A DNA stretch of 60,000 nucleotides from Bolinopsis microptera (GCF_026151205.1 NC_087072.1:1385375-1445374); one strand, 5' to 3'. Positions 35,807 to 47,390 are shown, counted from the stretch's first letter. The notes: a model not told the origin generated them from the sequence alone. A program made the numbers and translations.

Positions 35807-37155
35807 TTAGTTACGGAAGATCTCGTAAGAAGGCTTGCCGGGCAGCTGGAGAATGGAGTCGATCTTCTGCTGGACTATCTTCCAGGCAGAGCCAGAGGTA
35901 AGGGTCATGGTCGTTTCTTTCAGGGCTGTCTTTGCTCCTCCGAAAGCCTGAAAAGTGGGGGTACTCAATATTAAAAAGTTAAAACAGTTTTTGCTCCCCT
36001 TTCAGTTTCCGTATGTATGAAAATATTTGCAGAATACAGCAGATTTATCTATAATTATATTACTCTGTCAGCGGTAACTACTTTGAGTCTTGAGAGTTGA
36101 TAGATAGTATCTCAACACGTCAACACTGAACATGAGTACAATAATTCACGTACCGTTGCTGTGTGTTCGAACTTCTTGCCGAATTTCTCCTCGAGACCCT
36201 TGAAGGCATTGGCGATCTTTGGTGGTGCATCAATATCGGCAGCCATTCCACAGTCCTTTGCTCTCCTAGCAACTGCCAGGAGGGTGTTGACCACATTCAT
36301 TTTACCCTGTGATAACGGTACTGTTTTAACTGTACACAAGGAAGCCTTATATATCTCCTTCCGGATATGAATATCATGGAAACAAAACCTAAAAATGTAG
36401 ATGCTCATAAGTTTTAATCACAAAAGTAGCTATTAATTATGTTTATGAGTGGACAGTGGTTTTTAAAAGAATATGCAAATCGTGAAAAAGGTACCTTCAA
36501 TTTGAGAAGATCATCGGGTGAGAAGATGGAAGACTCGGGAACCCTCAAGTCTCGGGCCCACTGCAAGAATTTTCCAACATTATCTCTAGCTTCCATGGAC
36601 CTGGCACCGCAATCAGTGGCAAAGTTTTGAGGTGGCTTTTTGGGGAGTTGTCCTGGATCTTCAGCAGTGTTCATGTAATCGTCCACTGCCACTTGGATTT
36701 CCGTTGCCAATTTGCACATCAGGACTCCGTTCCTGGATTTCATTGGTTTTGAAGGAAATAAACATAAATATTGAAAGAATTTGTTAACATAGCATTCCTA
36801 ACAAGCTGTTATTTGTTGACCATAGTGTCGCTTAAACTCCCAATAGTTGCAGGTCTACAAAAGGCGTCAGGTCAGGTTGCCGCGTCAAACAACGTTGAAA
36901 GCAATATACGTTTAGTAATTCCTCCTACCTATCGGTTGCTAACAACAATTAACACTTTCGAACACAACATTTCGAATTTTAGAATTTCTGAGCTAACCTG
37001 ATACTAGTGATGAGGGTTTCTCTGTTTAGTTTTTCGTCCAAAATACCGCCCATCCAGCAACAAAGCTTGTCTACCATCACCAACATACGCTCGTCTTTGA
37101 CATCATCGAAGGACATACGACGGTCATACTTGCCTCCTACCTTTCCTCGAGGCAT
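35807..37155 (-). CDS. Single-CH-domain protein, GAS2/calponin-like, 229 aa (paralogue A)
   Basis: Four exons on the minus strand: 37155-36998, 36732-36495, 36306-36154 and 35947-35807 (TAA), all in phase. The calponin-homology fold spans about residues 27-150: VDKLCCWMGGIL, NGVLMCKLA (54-62), ARDNVGKFLQWARDLRVPES, IFSPDDLLKLK, and VVNTLLAVARRAKDCGM. The NxxxFLxW and NVVxxLLxxARRA patterns resemble type-3 CH domains of GAS2 and calponin/transgelin, which bind actin or associated regulators. The C-terminal KIVQQKIDSILQLPGKPSYE is shared with paralogue B and unrecognised; there is no GAR domain. The start MPRGKVGG lies seven bases after CACATCCCAG. It lies downstream of paralogue B in the same direction. 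Confidence 0.87.
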
Positions 37156-37162
37156 TTTGCTT

Positions 37163-38219
37163 CTGGGATGTGACAAGTTATTGGTCGTAAAATTTAAATT
37201 GTTATTCTGAACTGCAATAAAATTGGGGAAAATTTTCAGAAATGAAATATTTCGAACAAAAGCACATATTCAGTTTCATCGAAACTGATTTATTTCTAAA
37301 CTGAATAAAATGCAGAGGTTTTAGGTGAAATTTAATTCAAAATAATTCAAACTGAAATCGTATTCATTAACTGACAATAAAATAAACAACGTAAATATTA
37401 CGCAAATTATAAATCAAACACCATATAATCTCATCGCAAATTTTGTCGAATTCGAAATTTGGTACGAAAGTTCCATATCATGCTGTGTTACTTCTAAATA
37501 TACAGAATAGCTGTATTTATTGTGAAATTTCTTACCGAATTTTGATTTAAGATGTATTAAATTTCAACAAAATTTAAGAAGAGGAAATAAATATGTTTAA
37601 TACGCAAAATCACGCCGTACGGGGTTGTACGAAAAAATGCAACAGCAAGCGGGGGTATTATAATTACCATCAATTAATTTTTCATTCGAAGCTCTATAGT
37701 TTGTAAAGCACTGGATTTTTAAAATGTGGTGGGTCGTAGAAACAACAATGAAGATGTCCTCAATAAGCAAGAACACTAAAAAACACTCTCGTCCGAAGGA
37801 AAATGTCGCTAATAGACCGAACCATTCATTATGTAAAACTTTTCACGGCGCAGACTGATAAGATTACCAGAAAACTAAAAGCGGTGTCGTGAAAGTATAG
37901 GCGGAAATATAGGCGGTTCACGTGACTGGAACCGAGGTTTGCTATTAGCTGAAACTGTTCCGACTGCAAACTGACTGGATGGTATAAAAGTGCAAAACAG
38001 TTTTATAGGAAACTTTATTGCAAGTTGTCGAACCAATGGGAAGCAGCCTCGTGACCCAGCCATCCTATTAGATTAATACATTACTGGCCCCGACCAATAG
38101 CAGCACAGTTGAGCTGATGTCAGTACGGGAGAGGAAGAGCACACCGGCTGTACACTGCCGCCATAAACTAATTCTGCGTTTCCGAGCACCGGCCGCCCAA
38201 GCTGGATTTCTAAAACTGG
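37163..38219. other. Upstream region of CH-domain gene A
   Basis: No coding sequence is seen. Its right part holds the candidate promoter at 37915-38100; the left part is AT-rich and probably a 5' intron between an untranslated first exon and the acceptor at 37163. Confidence 0.4.
37915..38100 (-). promoter_or_regulatory. Probable promoter of CH-domain gene A
   Basis: On the minus strand two CCAAT-type boxes (GCTATTGGTC near 38090 and CCCATTGGTTC near 38035) are followed by CCTATAAAAC near 38008 and a CACGTGA E-box near 37920. The CCAAT-to-TATA spacing is normal. Transcription would begin near 37975, implying a 5' intron that ends at the acceptor before the ATG. Confidence 0.45.
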
Positions 38220-39030
38220 GGAGCTGGATTACTAGGCACACAAGAAGTTTTAAGCAAGAAAGACTTGAGAGCTGATTATTAGGCACAAAAGAAGTTTTAA
38301 GCAAGAAAAATGGAGAGCTGATTACTAGGCTCACAAGAAGTTTTAAGCAAGAAAAACTGAGGAGCTGGATTACTAGGCACACAAGAAGTTTTAAGCAAGA
38401 AAGACTGGAGAGCTTGATTACTAGGCTCACAAGAAGTTTTAAGCAAGAAAGACTGGAGAGCTGGATTACTAGGCACACAAGAAGTTTTAAGCAAGAAAGA
38501 CTGGAGAGCTGGATTACTAGGCACATAAGAAGTTTGAAGCAAGAAAGACTGGAGAGCTGGATTACTAGGCACACAAGAAGTTTGAAGCAAGAAAGACTGG
38601 AGAGTTGATTACTAGGCACACAAGAAGTTTGAAGCAAGAAAGACTTGAGAGCTGGATTACTAGGCACACAAGAAGTTTTAAGCAAAAAAAATGGAGAGCT
38701 GATTACTAGGTACACAAGAAGTTTGAAGCAAGAAAGACTGGAGAGCTGATTACTAGGCACATAAGAAGTTTGAAGCAAGAAAGACTGGAGAGCTGGATTA
38801 CTAGGCACACAAGAAGTTTGAAGCAAGAAAGACTGGAGAGTTGATTACTAGGCACACAAGAAGTTTGAAGCAAGAAAGACTTGAGAGCTGGATTACTAGG
38901 CACACAAGAAGTTTTAAGCAAAAAAAATGGAGAGCTGATTACTAGGTACACAAGAAGTTTGAAGCAAGAAAGACTGGAGAGCTGATTACTAGGCACACAA
39001 GAAGTTTGAAGCAAGAAAGACTGGAGAGCT
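38220..39030. repeat. 48-bp minisatellite
   Basis: About 17 copies of a unit containing GGATTACTAGGCACACAAG and AAGTTTTAAGCAAGAAAGAC, with single-base and short-deletion variants. Because the unit length is divisible by three, long frames run through it on both strands (up to 252 codons on the minus strand); these are not taken as genes. Confidence 0.95.
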
Positions 39031-40000
39031 GAGAGAGGTGGGGAGATGTGTACCTTAAAATCTGTGAAATGTGCGGATTGCTGAGTTAGACTTAGTGTGA
39101 TCTGTCATCATGGCCTTCTGCCGCTAGCTTCCGTTTCTGTGGAAACCAAATACCGCTAACACATGGTCGGATGTCTTCACTTCGTGTGAGCAGTTTAACA
39201 AATTCCAGGGCTCCTAAAATAATGTGCCACCAAATGGGAGTAGTGGTGAATTTGGGAGAACTTTTTATTTATTTTTTAGTAGTTGCTATTTCTTACTCTG
39301 CCTCTAAAAGCTGGGTTTTGTTGTCGAATTTGCTTATAATATTTGCAAATATATAACTTATGTGGCCACATATATGAAGTACAAAGGATTGGGTGACTCT
39401 AAAAATGGTCTATATAGATTGAGCAGTGTCTTCAGTCTTATCAATACCAATGTTTAACATCCAAGTCTGATTATTTATTATATTTATAAAAATGGCACTG
39501 GCAGGCGCCTCAAGTCTTACATATCATTCTAATCTGCTCATGAAGGGTAAGATGTCTAATACTTAGGTTATCAACGGCCCGGTCATGGTTTACCTTTGAA
39601 CAAATTGCTTTCAGCAAATAATAAATAGCTCGCATCTCACTGCAACCAACCTACCCGGCAACCATAAACTAAGCTGAGAAATGTTAGCTGTTTACAGTTT
39701 ATTTTTTAAAGGTGTTTCTTGTAACGTACTTTTCAACAGCCGCAAATTGACAAGGCATTCCACTCGATAAATCTAATTACTATGTACTAATTCGGGCCTT
39801 GGACAACCGTTAGAATTATTGATAGCTTTTTGTATTTTTAACGTGTATTTCAACAAACTATCGCGCACTCCGACAACATACCAACATTTAATAGGTTGTG
39901 CTCAAAGAAGTAGGCTTACTTACGGGGTACTCCACTGTCATCAATTTTCTAATAGTTCATTTACTTTATCTAATAAGGTCTGACAAGGCTAATGTCTTTT
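39031..40000. other. Intergenic, no gene seen
   Basis: Region between the minisatellite and the 3' side of CH-domain gene B. No coding or structured element was recognised. Confidence 0.4.
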
Positions 40001-40436
40001 AGCCAACTTCAGTAACATAATATATTTACCGTCCGTCTTTGCTATATTTCTGAGTAATATATTTCTGAGTAATATATTTCTGAGTAATATATTTCTGAGT
40101 AATATATTTCTGAGTAATATAAATGATAAAGGAATTAGTCGATTTTTGCACGAGACTCTTAAACTCAATGAAATAACTCCATTATATATCGGTTTAAGCC
40201 ATAATCTAAACTTTCCCGATTCAGAATTTACATACTTTAATATAAACAATCACACAAATATTAACGTTATGCTCAGAAGTCAAAAATTTGTCAGAAATAA
40301 AGACCACTCTAGCTATAGCCCCGCGATAGTAAATTGGATCTCGGAAATGTGCAGACGGAAAATTTTTACAAGAATTTCTGCCACTTCATCAATCAAGTGG
40401 GCTATAAACCGGTCCAATATAAAAGTTTCTATATGA
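40000..40436 (+). CDS. Uncertain open frame of about 145 codons with an in-frame 15-bp repeat
   Basis: The frame is open from the stop near 39990 to TGA/TAG at 40436 and contains five tandem copies of a 15-bp unit (ATATTTCTGAGTAAT, 40047-40121), read as FLSNI repeats. The following NNHTNINVMLRSQKFVRNKD and SPAIVNWISEMCRRKIF look protein-like, but no family is recognised and no start is certain. It lies opposite the 3' side of CH-domain gene B. It may be chance or a decayed element. Confidence 0.25.
40047..40121. repeat. 15-bp tandem repeat, five copies
   Basis: ATATTTCTGAGTAAT is repeated five times almost perfectly. Confidence 0.92.
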
Positions 40437-40599
40437 TGATATGTACAGAAGGCTAATGACAGTTTGTTGCATCCTATAACTATAAGAGGTTGTCGACCCT
40501 GGAGAGCTCATCTTGCTAATTTATACACTAAAAGAACACCCACGTTACTCTTCAGCGGCGCGCAAGAGTATTATTTGTTTGGAGCTACAGACTCTCATA

Positions 40600-43500
40600 T
40601 TAGACTCGGAAGATTTCGTAGGAAGGTTTGCCGGGGAGTTGGAGGATGGTGTCAATCTTCTGTTGAACGATCTTCCATGCGGAGCCGGACACCAGGGTGG
40701 TTTTCACTGTCTTCAGTTCACTCTTCTGGGTTCCGAAAGCCTGGCAAGATTTTGGTTTCAAAACTTGTTCTCATAACTCATCACTCATAGAAAAGTCAAA
40801 GTTTTTAGTATAAGCAAAATGTTGCGAAGCAATAACGAACTTGTCCCCTGTCAAAATCTTGATTAAAAGATAATTTAAGACGTACCTTGGATGTATGGTC
40901 GAACTTCTTGCCGAACTTCTCTTCTAATCCAATGAAGGCATTGGCAATCTTTGGTGGCGCATCAATATCAGCAGCCATTCCACAGTCCTTTGCTCTCCTA
41001 GCAACTGCCAGTATGGTGTTCACTACCTTCATTTTTCCCTGAAAGTTGGGAGGTTTTCAGCTAACTTTAAGGATTAACATATTTTTTTACCAGCTTTATA
41101 GGAGAGGGTTTGGAATTGCTAGAGTTTGCTGATGGTGAGGAAGGTGGAATTAAGCCCTAATTAATCCCTGCTAATCCTAAATTTTGCGTGTTGATTGTTG
41201 ATGGAAGAAAGATTTGATTAGTATAGCCGTTTACCAACGAAATAACTTGTGTGCCTAAAGTTTGTCCCAAAATAGGGGCAAGGGGAATTTGAGGGGGTTG
41301 TGTGAAGCTCTAACCATGGTCCCAAACGCTGTGCTCAGTCTAGCAAGTTGGTTTACTAGCTGGTTACTAGCTGGTTACTAGCTGGGTACTAGCTGGTTAC
41401 TAGCTGGGTACTAGCTGGTTACTAGCTGGTTACTAGCTGGTTACTAGCTGGTTACTAGCTGGTTACTAGCTGGTTACTAGCTGGTTACTAGCTGGTTACT
41501 AGCTGGTTACTAGCTGGTTACTAGCTGGTTACTATAGCTGGTTACTAGCTGGTTACTAGCTGGTTACTAGCTGGTTACTAGCTGGTTACTAGCTGGTTAC
41601 TAGCTGGTTACTATAGCTGGTTACTATAGCTGGTTACCATAGCTGGTTACTATAGCTGGTTACTTGTATTGTACAGAGGTTGGAACAGATTGAGATAGGA
41701 CCTCTGGATGGCGTGCAATGTAAAGTATGCGACTAAGCACTTAAAAGTTAGAGACAAGCCTACTAGAACTCTATGCACATGGATATTTGTATTTGTGGAT
41801 GTGTAACTTTCGTCAGTGAGCTGAAGCCATGACTGCCTGGTTCTTGGTGAGTTACACTCTAGCCAGCATACCATCCAGCAATTAAACATATGGAATGAAG
41901 AGCGGAAGACCGTGCAGGGCTGTCCCAGGTGGTGTAACTATTCAGAGTGTAATCATCTCACATATATCCGGACAACCCCTAGCAACATATATCCGGACAA
42001 CCCCTAGCAACCCCTAGCAACAAGCTTATAGACACCGCTCGGGAGATGTGTCCATGATTCAAGTTGTACCTACCACATGGCCCGCCCAAAATCCAGGTGT
42101 TAATGCAATCGGATATGTTCCTACAATTAGTGTGTCAACAACTTTTTCTAGACCGTCGAATTTTTGTGCAGGCTATAATATGCTTTGTCAGGTACCATTT
42201 GGTGGAATTATGGAAGAAGGGGAGGAGTGGTACTATTTGTCCAGTTAGTGTGATTTATTAGAATAAAATTAGAATAATTTGCTAACCTTGAGCTTGAGGA
42301 GATCGTCGGGGAGGAAGATGGAGGATTCGGGAACCCTCATTTGCCTGCACCAGTCGAGAAACTTGGTAACGTTCTGTCTAGCTTCCATCGACCTTACACC
42401 GCACGTCAGATTTACACCCTGTCAAATGAAAAGTTAGTTACCATAGTTACACTACTAGTTACCATAGTTACACTACTAGTTACCTTACACCGCACGTCAG
42501 ATTTACACCCTGTCAAATGAAAAGTTAGTTACCATAGTTACACTACTAGTTACCATAGTTACACTACTAGTTCTTACACCGCACGTCAGATTTACACCCT
42601 AACTAGTTACCTTACACCGCACGTCAGATTTACACCCTGTCAAATGAAAAGTTAGTTACCATAGTTACACTACTAGTTACCATAGTTACACTACTAGTTA
42701 CCTTACACCGCACGTCAGATTTACACCCTGTCAAATGAAAAGGACTTATTAATAATTAACGAATAATTATGAATGACAAATATTGAGACTTTGAATTCCT
42801 AGTTTTATAAGAATTATAAAACTAGGAATTCAAATTTTCAATAATCGTTTTCTTTCAGAAGCTGAATGCTATAAAGAATATTTTTCATTTTATGGCATCT
42901 TTAATCCTTTCTGAGTATTGTAAGGTTTGAACTTTGGCAAATACCATTTGGGAGGTTTCCCTCTAGAATCACTGATCCTTGGCGCATGGTATCTCAGTAT
43001 AATGGCTATTCACTGGAACTAGTGGGTCCTGGCAAGCTGCCACACGGCTATTTTAATCAATAAAATAGAGTATAAAATAAATACTATATCGGACCTTATT
43101 TGAACGGACCTTATGTGAACGGACATAATGTTGAACGGACATTAAAATAAACGCTCACATTCTAGTATCTCTGGTAGAGCAGTTGATAATGATATCGTTC
43201 ATTACCCGGTACAAGTGCAACTACGAGTTGGATAAACAACCAGTTGTAAGAGATCTAGAACTAGAAGATGTGGAGGTAGATTGATAGTAACTCCGAAGAA
43301 ATGAACGAGGGACCGTTATAGATCAAGAAAGTGCAGAAGTGCCATAATATGATATTTATGATATCTAAATTTTATAATAACTTGTTTTTCATTGATCGAA
43401 TGATATAGTTTTGTCCGATGATAGAAATTGAAATTAGCTGAAATTAAAAAGTTGTCATATCCTGGACAATAAGTTCGCAGTGGAATAATTTTTGAAACAA

Positions 43501-46500
43501 ATTCAACGGACTTTAATTGGACGGACCTTAAACGGACGGACATTATTTGAACGGACATTAAGATGAACGCTATAAGGGCCTCCAGCGTTCAATTAATGTC
43601 CGTTCATATAAGGTCCGATAAGTTAGATACGATAGGTACAGCTGGTACACATTTCTTGCTCATTCCACGACGTTGACAGCTCCTCATATATTCTAAACTC
43701 CTGTGTGCCAATTAGTAATTCTCCGTCTGTGCTGTGTCTGTGCAGTTTGAGCCGCTTATGCGGTATCCTGTGTTACACTTAATATAGCCTGGCTTCAACG
43801 TCTGGGAATTACCTGTCAGACCTTGTTCTCAGACTGTTTGGAAATTGTGAAACTTGAGTCCACTTTTTGAAAGGCAAATCCGCGAAGTAAAGTTGATAAG
43901 TAGAAGTGGAGATGTGCACTAGTACCACTCCGCACGCATTTCACGATGCGCGAAAGTACTGCGGAGGACGGCAGAGCTTTCAACAGCTCCCGACAGACTG
44001 CACATTCTAACTGTCCGAACATACTGCAGGTGCTCACTGCTCAGGAATACTATCACAGCCTTCCAGAAGGGATTGCGGAGGAGAATATGTAAGACATATT
44101 TTATGCAAATCTCTATTGAGGGGAGGGCTGAGAACAACTTATAATATTCATATCAGTGTTAGACATCCTAAAGAATTTTGAAATTTAACGGAAAAGCAGC
44201 GGGCGATATAAGCAGTATGCTGTCAAGCTGACAAAACCATAGTTTTTAACACGACTGTCTCTTGCGGCCTTTGTAGCTGACAGTCTCCAATTCCTAACAC
44301 CATAGAATAGCCTTACCGGCCCGGATACTGCCAATGTGGTATTTTCTGCAGTTCTGTGGAATGGAGAAATAAAATGCAGGTTGCAGTTCGGACAAATTGC
44401 AAAGTGGGCAGCCTTAACTTAGCGCAATTGTCTGTTAGATCATGAAGTTGTAAGCTGACATAATTTGCTTTAAATTGCGAAACTTGGCCAATTAATTTGA
44501 CAATTTAAGCTAGTAGATGTTATTATATTAATATTTGGATGTAATTTATGGCTTCAAATTTGAAGAGCCACATTCGAAGTTGCAGAATTATTATTGATTA
44601 TTCAACAGTGTCAAATTGTATAAGAATTTGACATTTGCCGAAAAACTGCAAAATATTAATGTGTTCTACTCGGCAGAAACAAAAAAGAAAAGAACAGAAA
44701 ATTCTAGGCTGAGAGTGAGAAGGGAGCTGAGTTGCCATGCTAAAAACTGGGATAGTTTGAGGTTTCTGGTTTGGATGTCGGCATGTGGACTCCCTTACTA
44801 ATTAGAGTTGTTTTACGGTATCGACTATCCGCTGTGATTCACATTGTTCAACAGCAGGGTTGTTGAATTATATTCGCACAGCCATTAAAGCTAACGTATA
44901 GAGCTAACGGACACCTCTAAGACTTATAGAAGCCATGCTATAACATAATTTATATTCATCCTTTTTGTCGGCGTCTTATGATATGAGCGGTCCTGGTTCT
45001 TGTAAACAAGAGTTAAATCTATATGTTATGTGTACTTACTAGTAGTTGCTCTGTTTTATGAACGACTAGGAAGAGACCTATTCGTGTAGCATGTGTGTGT
45101 TTCATGAAGGTACAAGGTAATCCTAAACAGAGAGGCATGGGCTGTAAGACCTGTAACTGTAACTGTAACAGTAACAGTAAAAACAATAACCCTGCATTCT
45201 CTTACATCCCCTTGTGACGAAGGCTAGCAAGAATTGCATTCATTCCATTGTAAGATTCTAAGGTTTCTCGCAGGAAGGCTTTAACTTTAAGGCCATTCTT
45301 CACTCTGAGAGTGTTATATTTACATGCAAGTTCACCAGTTACCTCATTAAGATCGCATCCACATGACTCAAAGAAAGCATATATTCTAGACTTAATTCGA
45401 GACTCTTCGATAGACCGCGGTACCGCATAAAATCAGAGCAACTGCACTCTGTACAAAATACCCGCTTTTGATAACCGTCCTATGTTATAATAATAAATAA
45501 GAATGAATTTACAAAGATAATTAAAGGGGGATGATTGCTGACCTGGGGGGAGGCGCTGGGCAAATCGTCGTTATCCTCGTTGGCAGCCTTGAAGTCATCT
45601 ACACTCGCTTGGATGCATTCACTCAGTCTGCAGAGGGGTCCTCCGTTCCTGGATAGGGGGTATATCTCAGTTATACTGCATACCTTTCTACCTACCTTAC
45701 TCGAGACACATTGTATCTTCCTACCTACCTTAGTCGAGACACATTGTATCTTCCTACCTACCTTACTCGAGACACATTGTATCTTCCTACCTACCTTACT
45801 CGAGACACATTGTATCTTCCTCCTACCTTACTCGAGACACATTGTATCTTCCTACTTACCTTACTCGAGACACATTGTATCTTCCTACTTACCTTAGTTG
45901 AGACACATTGTATTTTCTTATCTACCTTAGTTGAGACATATTGTATTTTCTTATCTACCTTAGTTGAGACATATTGTATTTTCTTATCTACCTTAGTCGA
46001 GACACATTGTATTTTCTTATCTACCTTAGTTGAGACACATTGTATCTTCCTACCTACCTTAGTTGATACACATTGTATCTTCCTACTTGCCTTACTCGAG
46101 ACAAATCGTATTTTCCTAGTAGGAAAATATAATGTGTCTCTACTGGCCTGGTAGCACTCTAGCTCGGAACCCAACCCAAGTAACCCAAGTAAGTAACTAA
46201 TGTAGGTAGGAAGATACAATGTGTCTCGACTAAGGTTGGTAGGAAGACCTTAGTTTCTAAAATGTTTGTGCCAAAATTTTAGTCTCGATCAATTTGAATA
46301 TCACAAATTTTTGAGGGAGATTTGAAACAAATTGGAATAAATTATTGAACAAATGTTCATTTGCCATTCATTTTATTCATTTGCCATTAATTTAATTTAT
46401 TTGCCATGAATTTGTATACGAAAAATTTGGGCGAGATGGTTGTTCAATTTTTTTGGAACTTTAGGTATTTTACCTATCTTATTTGGTTATCTTATATCTT

Positions 46501-46748
46501 ACCCGGTCTATTTTCCTAGCTTCATAAATTAACATACATTTTTATCACTTTCACACGATAAGTTCCCTTTTTTGATTTTTCATAACATACCTGATTTGAG
46601 GGATGAGGTTTTCTCTGTTAAGGGTCTCTCCAAGGATTCCTCCCATCCACACGCACAGCTTGTCCACCATCACCAACATACGCTCGTCCTTGACATCATC
46701 GAAAGACATACGACGGTCATATTTGCCTCCTACCTTTCCTCGAGGCAT
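40600..46748 (-). CDS. Single-CH-domain protein, GAS2/calponin-like, 229 aa (paralogue B)
   Basis: Five exons on the minus strand: 46748-46591, 45648-45543, 42418-42287, 41038-40886 and 40740-40600 (TAA), in phase. The product has the same length as paralogue A and the same order: MPRGKVGGKYDRRMSFDDVK start, LCVWMGGIL, NGGPLCRL, ARQNVTKFLDWCRQMRVPES, IFLPDDLLKLK, VVNTILAVARRAKDCGM and the KIVQQKIDTILQLPGKPSYE tail. Exon 1 and the last two exons are nearly identical to A; the middle differs most. The second exon of A is divided in B by a phase-0 intron of 3.1 kb after ...ASPQ, which is full of tandem repeats. The acceptor CACATCCCAG before the start is shared with A. B lies upstream of A, head to tail. 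Confidence 0.87.
41340..41665. repeat. 11-bp minisatellite GGTTACTAGCT in an intron of CH-domain gene B
   Basis: Nearly 30 copies of GGTTACTAGCT, with a few ATAGCT variants towards the right end, between the exons ending at 41038 and beginning at 42287. Confidence 0.95.
42421..42740. repeat. Complex tandem repeat that includes copies of an exon start
   Basis: Alternating blocks of AGTTACCATAGTTACACTACT and of a 26-base copy of the start of the adjacent exon of CH-domain gene B (true copy at 42393-42418). Exon-start copies lie at 42484-42509, 42573-42598, 42611-42636 and 42702-42727; three of the four keep both an AG before and a GT after them on the minus strand. Confidence 0.9.
43087..43620. 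mobile_element. MITE-like element, 534 bp, with 23-bp terminal inverted repeats
   Basis: Left end TATCGGACCTTATTTGAACG and right end (reverse complement) TATCGGACCTTATATGAACG match at 19 of 20. Sub-terminal GAACGGACATTA and AACGCT motifs are repeated at both sides. No coding sequence; no clear target duplication was found, so the superfamily is not assigned. It lies in the large intron of CH-domain gene B. Confidence 0.65.
45202..45432 (-). other. Unrecognised 76-codon coding-like fragment in an intron of CH-domain gene B
   Basis: Without a start codon but open to a TAA at 45202. It includes RSIEESRIKSRIYAFFESCG, KYNTLRVKNGLKVKAFLRET and SYNGMNAILASLRHKGM, which has regular helical character and balanced codon use. 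There are no convincing splice sites around it, so it may be a retrocopy or exon fragment of a host gene or transposon. Confidence 0.35.
45690..46130. repeat. 33-bp minisatellite in an intron of CH-domain gene B
   Basis: About 13 copies of a unit containing CTTAGTCGAGACACATTGTA and TCTTCCTACCTAC. A single inverted copy of the unit appears at 46204-46235. Long frames on both strands result from the 33-bp period. Confidence 0.93.
46249..46467. mobile_element. Degenerate MITE related to the pogo-like element
   Basis: It starts CCTTAGTTTCTAAAATGTTTG and ends with CAATTTTTTTGGAACTTTAGG, resembling the termini at 28171 and 29969; the sub-terminal AAATTTGGGCGAGA is also shared. No coding sequence and no intact TA duplication on the left. 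Confidence 0.5.
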
Positions 46749-46799
46749 TTTGCTTCTGGGATGTGAAAAGTTATTGTAGTAAATTTAAATTGTTATTCT

Positions 46800-46852
46800 G
46801 AAAATATAAAAAATATACGACAGTCATATTTACCACCAACAACACGAGGCAT
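46800..46852 (-). pseudogene. Relic of a third CH-domain gene first exon
   Basis: On the minus strand ATG at 46852 begins MPRVVGGKYDCRI, which matches the MPRGKVGGKYDRRM start of paralogues A and B with one residue deleted. The similarity ends after about 13 codons in AT-rich sequence. It lies just upstream of the first coding exon of B. Confidence 0.6.
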
Positions 46853-47279
46853 CCTTAGGCTGAAATGTTGCAATTTGTAGTTAAATGTTAATATGTGTCC
46901 TAAAGATGGAGAAAAATTGAAAAAAATTTATTAAGACATTAAATCGGTGACAGGCGTTCTCAAAACTAAACAGATTAAGCTTTTCATTAAACTGTCAAAT
47001 AATTTGATAAAGGAGCGGAAGTAGAAGTAGAGTGCGCGGGCAGGCGGTGTGGATGCTGGTGAAGAAGAATCGTGCAGCACTAAAGGCCTGCTAGAGCAAC
47101 TGCGAGAGAGTGTACCAAAATTCCTAAAAGTCTGATTAGACGAATTCCATTCGACACATTCAAAATACGTTAACTCAACACTTTATGTTGAAGAAGTCAT
47201 GTGTTCGGTTCAGCGAAACCCAGTTGGATGAAATTTGTGTACAGTTTGTTGTGGTGTTGAGAGATGGGTAAAAACGTGC

Positions 47280-47390
47280 CCTTCGCTCTATTGGACAGCT
47301 CCAGAAATCCCTCCCCTCTGATTGGTCGCCGGATTCCGTGACCACCGTCACGTGACCACCATCACCATGGTCACGTGGCGCATGTCAAGA
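47280..47390 (-). promoter_or_regulatory. Probable promoter of CH-domain gene B
   Basis: Two CCAAT boxes on the minus strand (GACCAATCAG near 47325 and GTCCAATAG near 47290) stand beside two CACGTG-type E-boxes (TCACGTGACC near 47349 and GTCACGTGGC near 47371). The same pair of motif types stands upstream of paralogue A. Distance to the start codon is about 530 bases, which again implies a 5' intron. Confidence 0.4.

Noticed and set aside
38068-39014. 252- and 102-codon minus-strand frames and plus-strand partners
   Set aside because: They are products of the 48-bp minisatellite without start, splice or domain support.
45535-46219. 120-147-codon frames (LETHCIFLPT repeats and the reverse)
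   Set aside because: 33-bp minisatellite; the real coding segment here is only the exon 45543-45648 on the minus strand.
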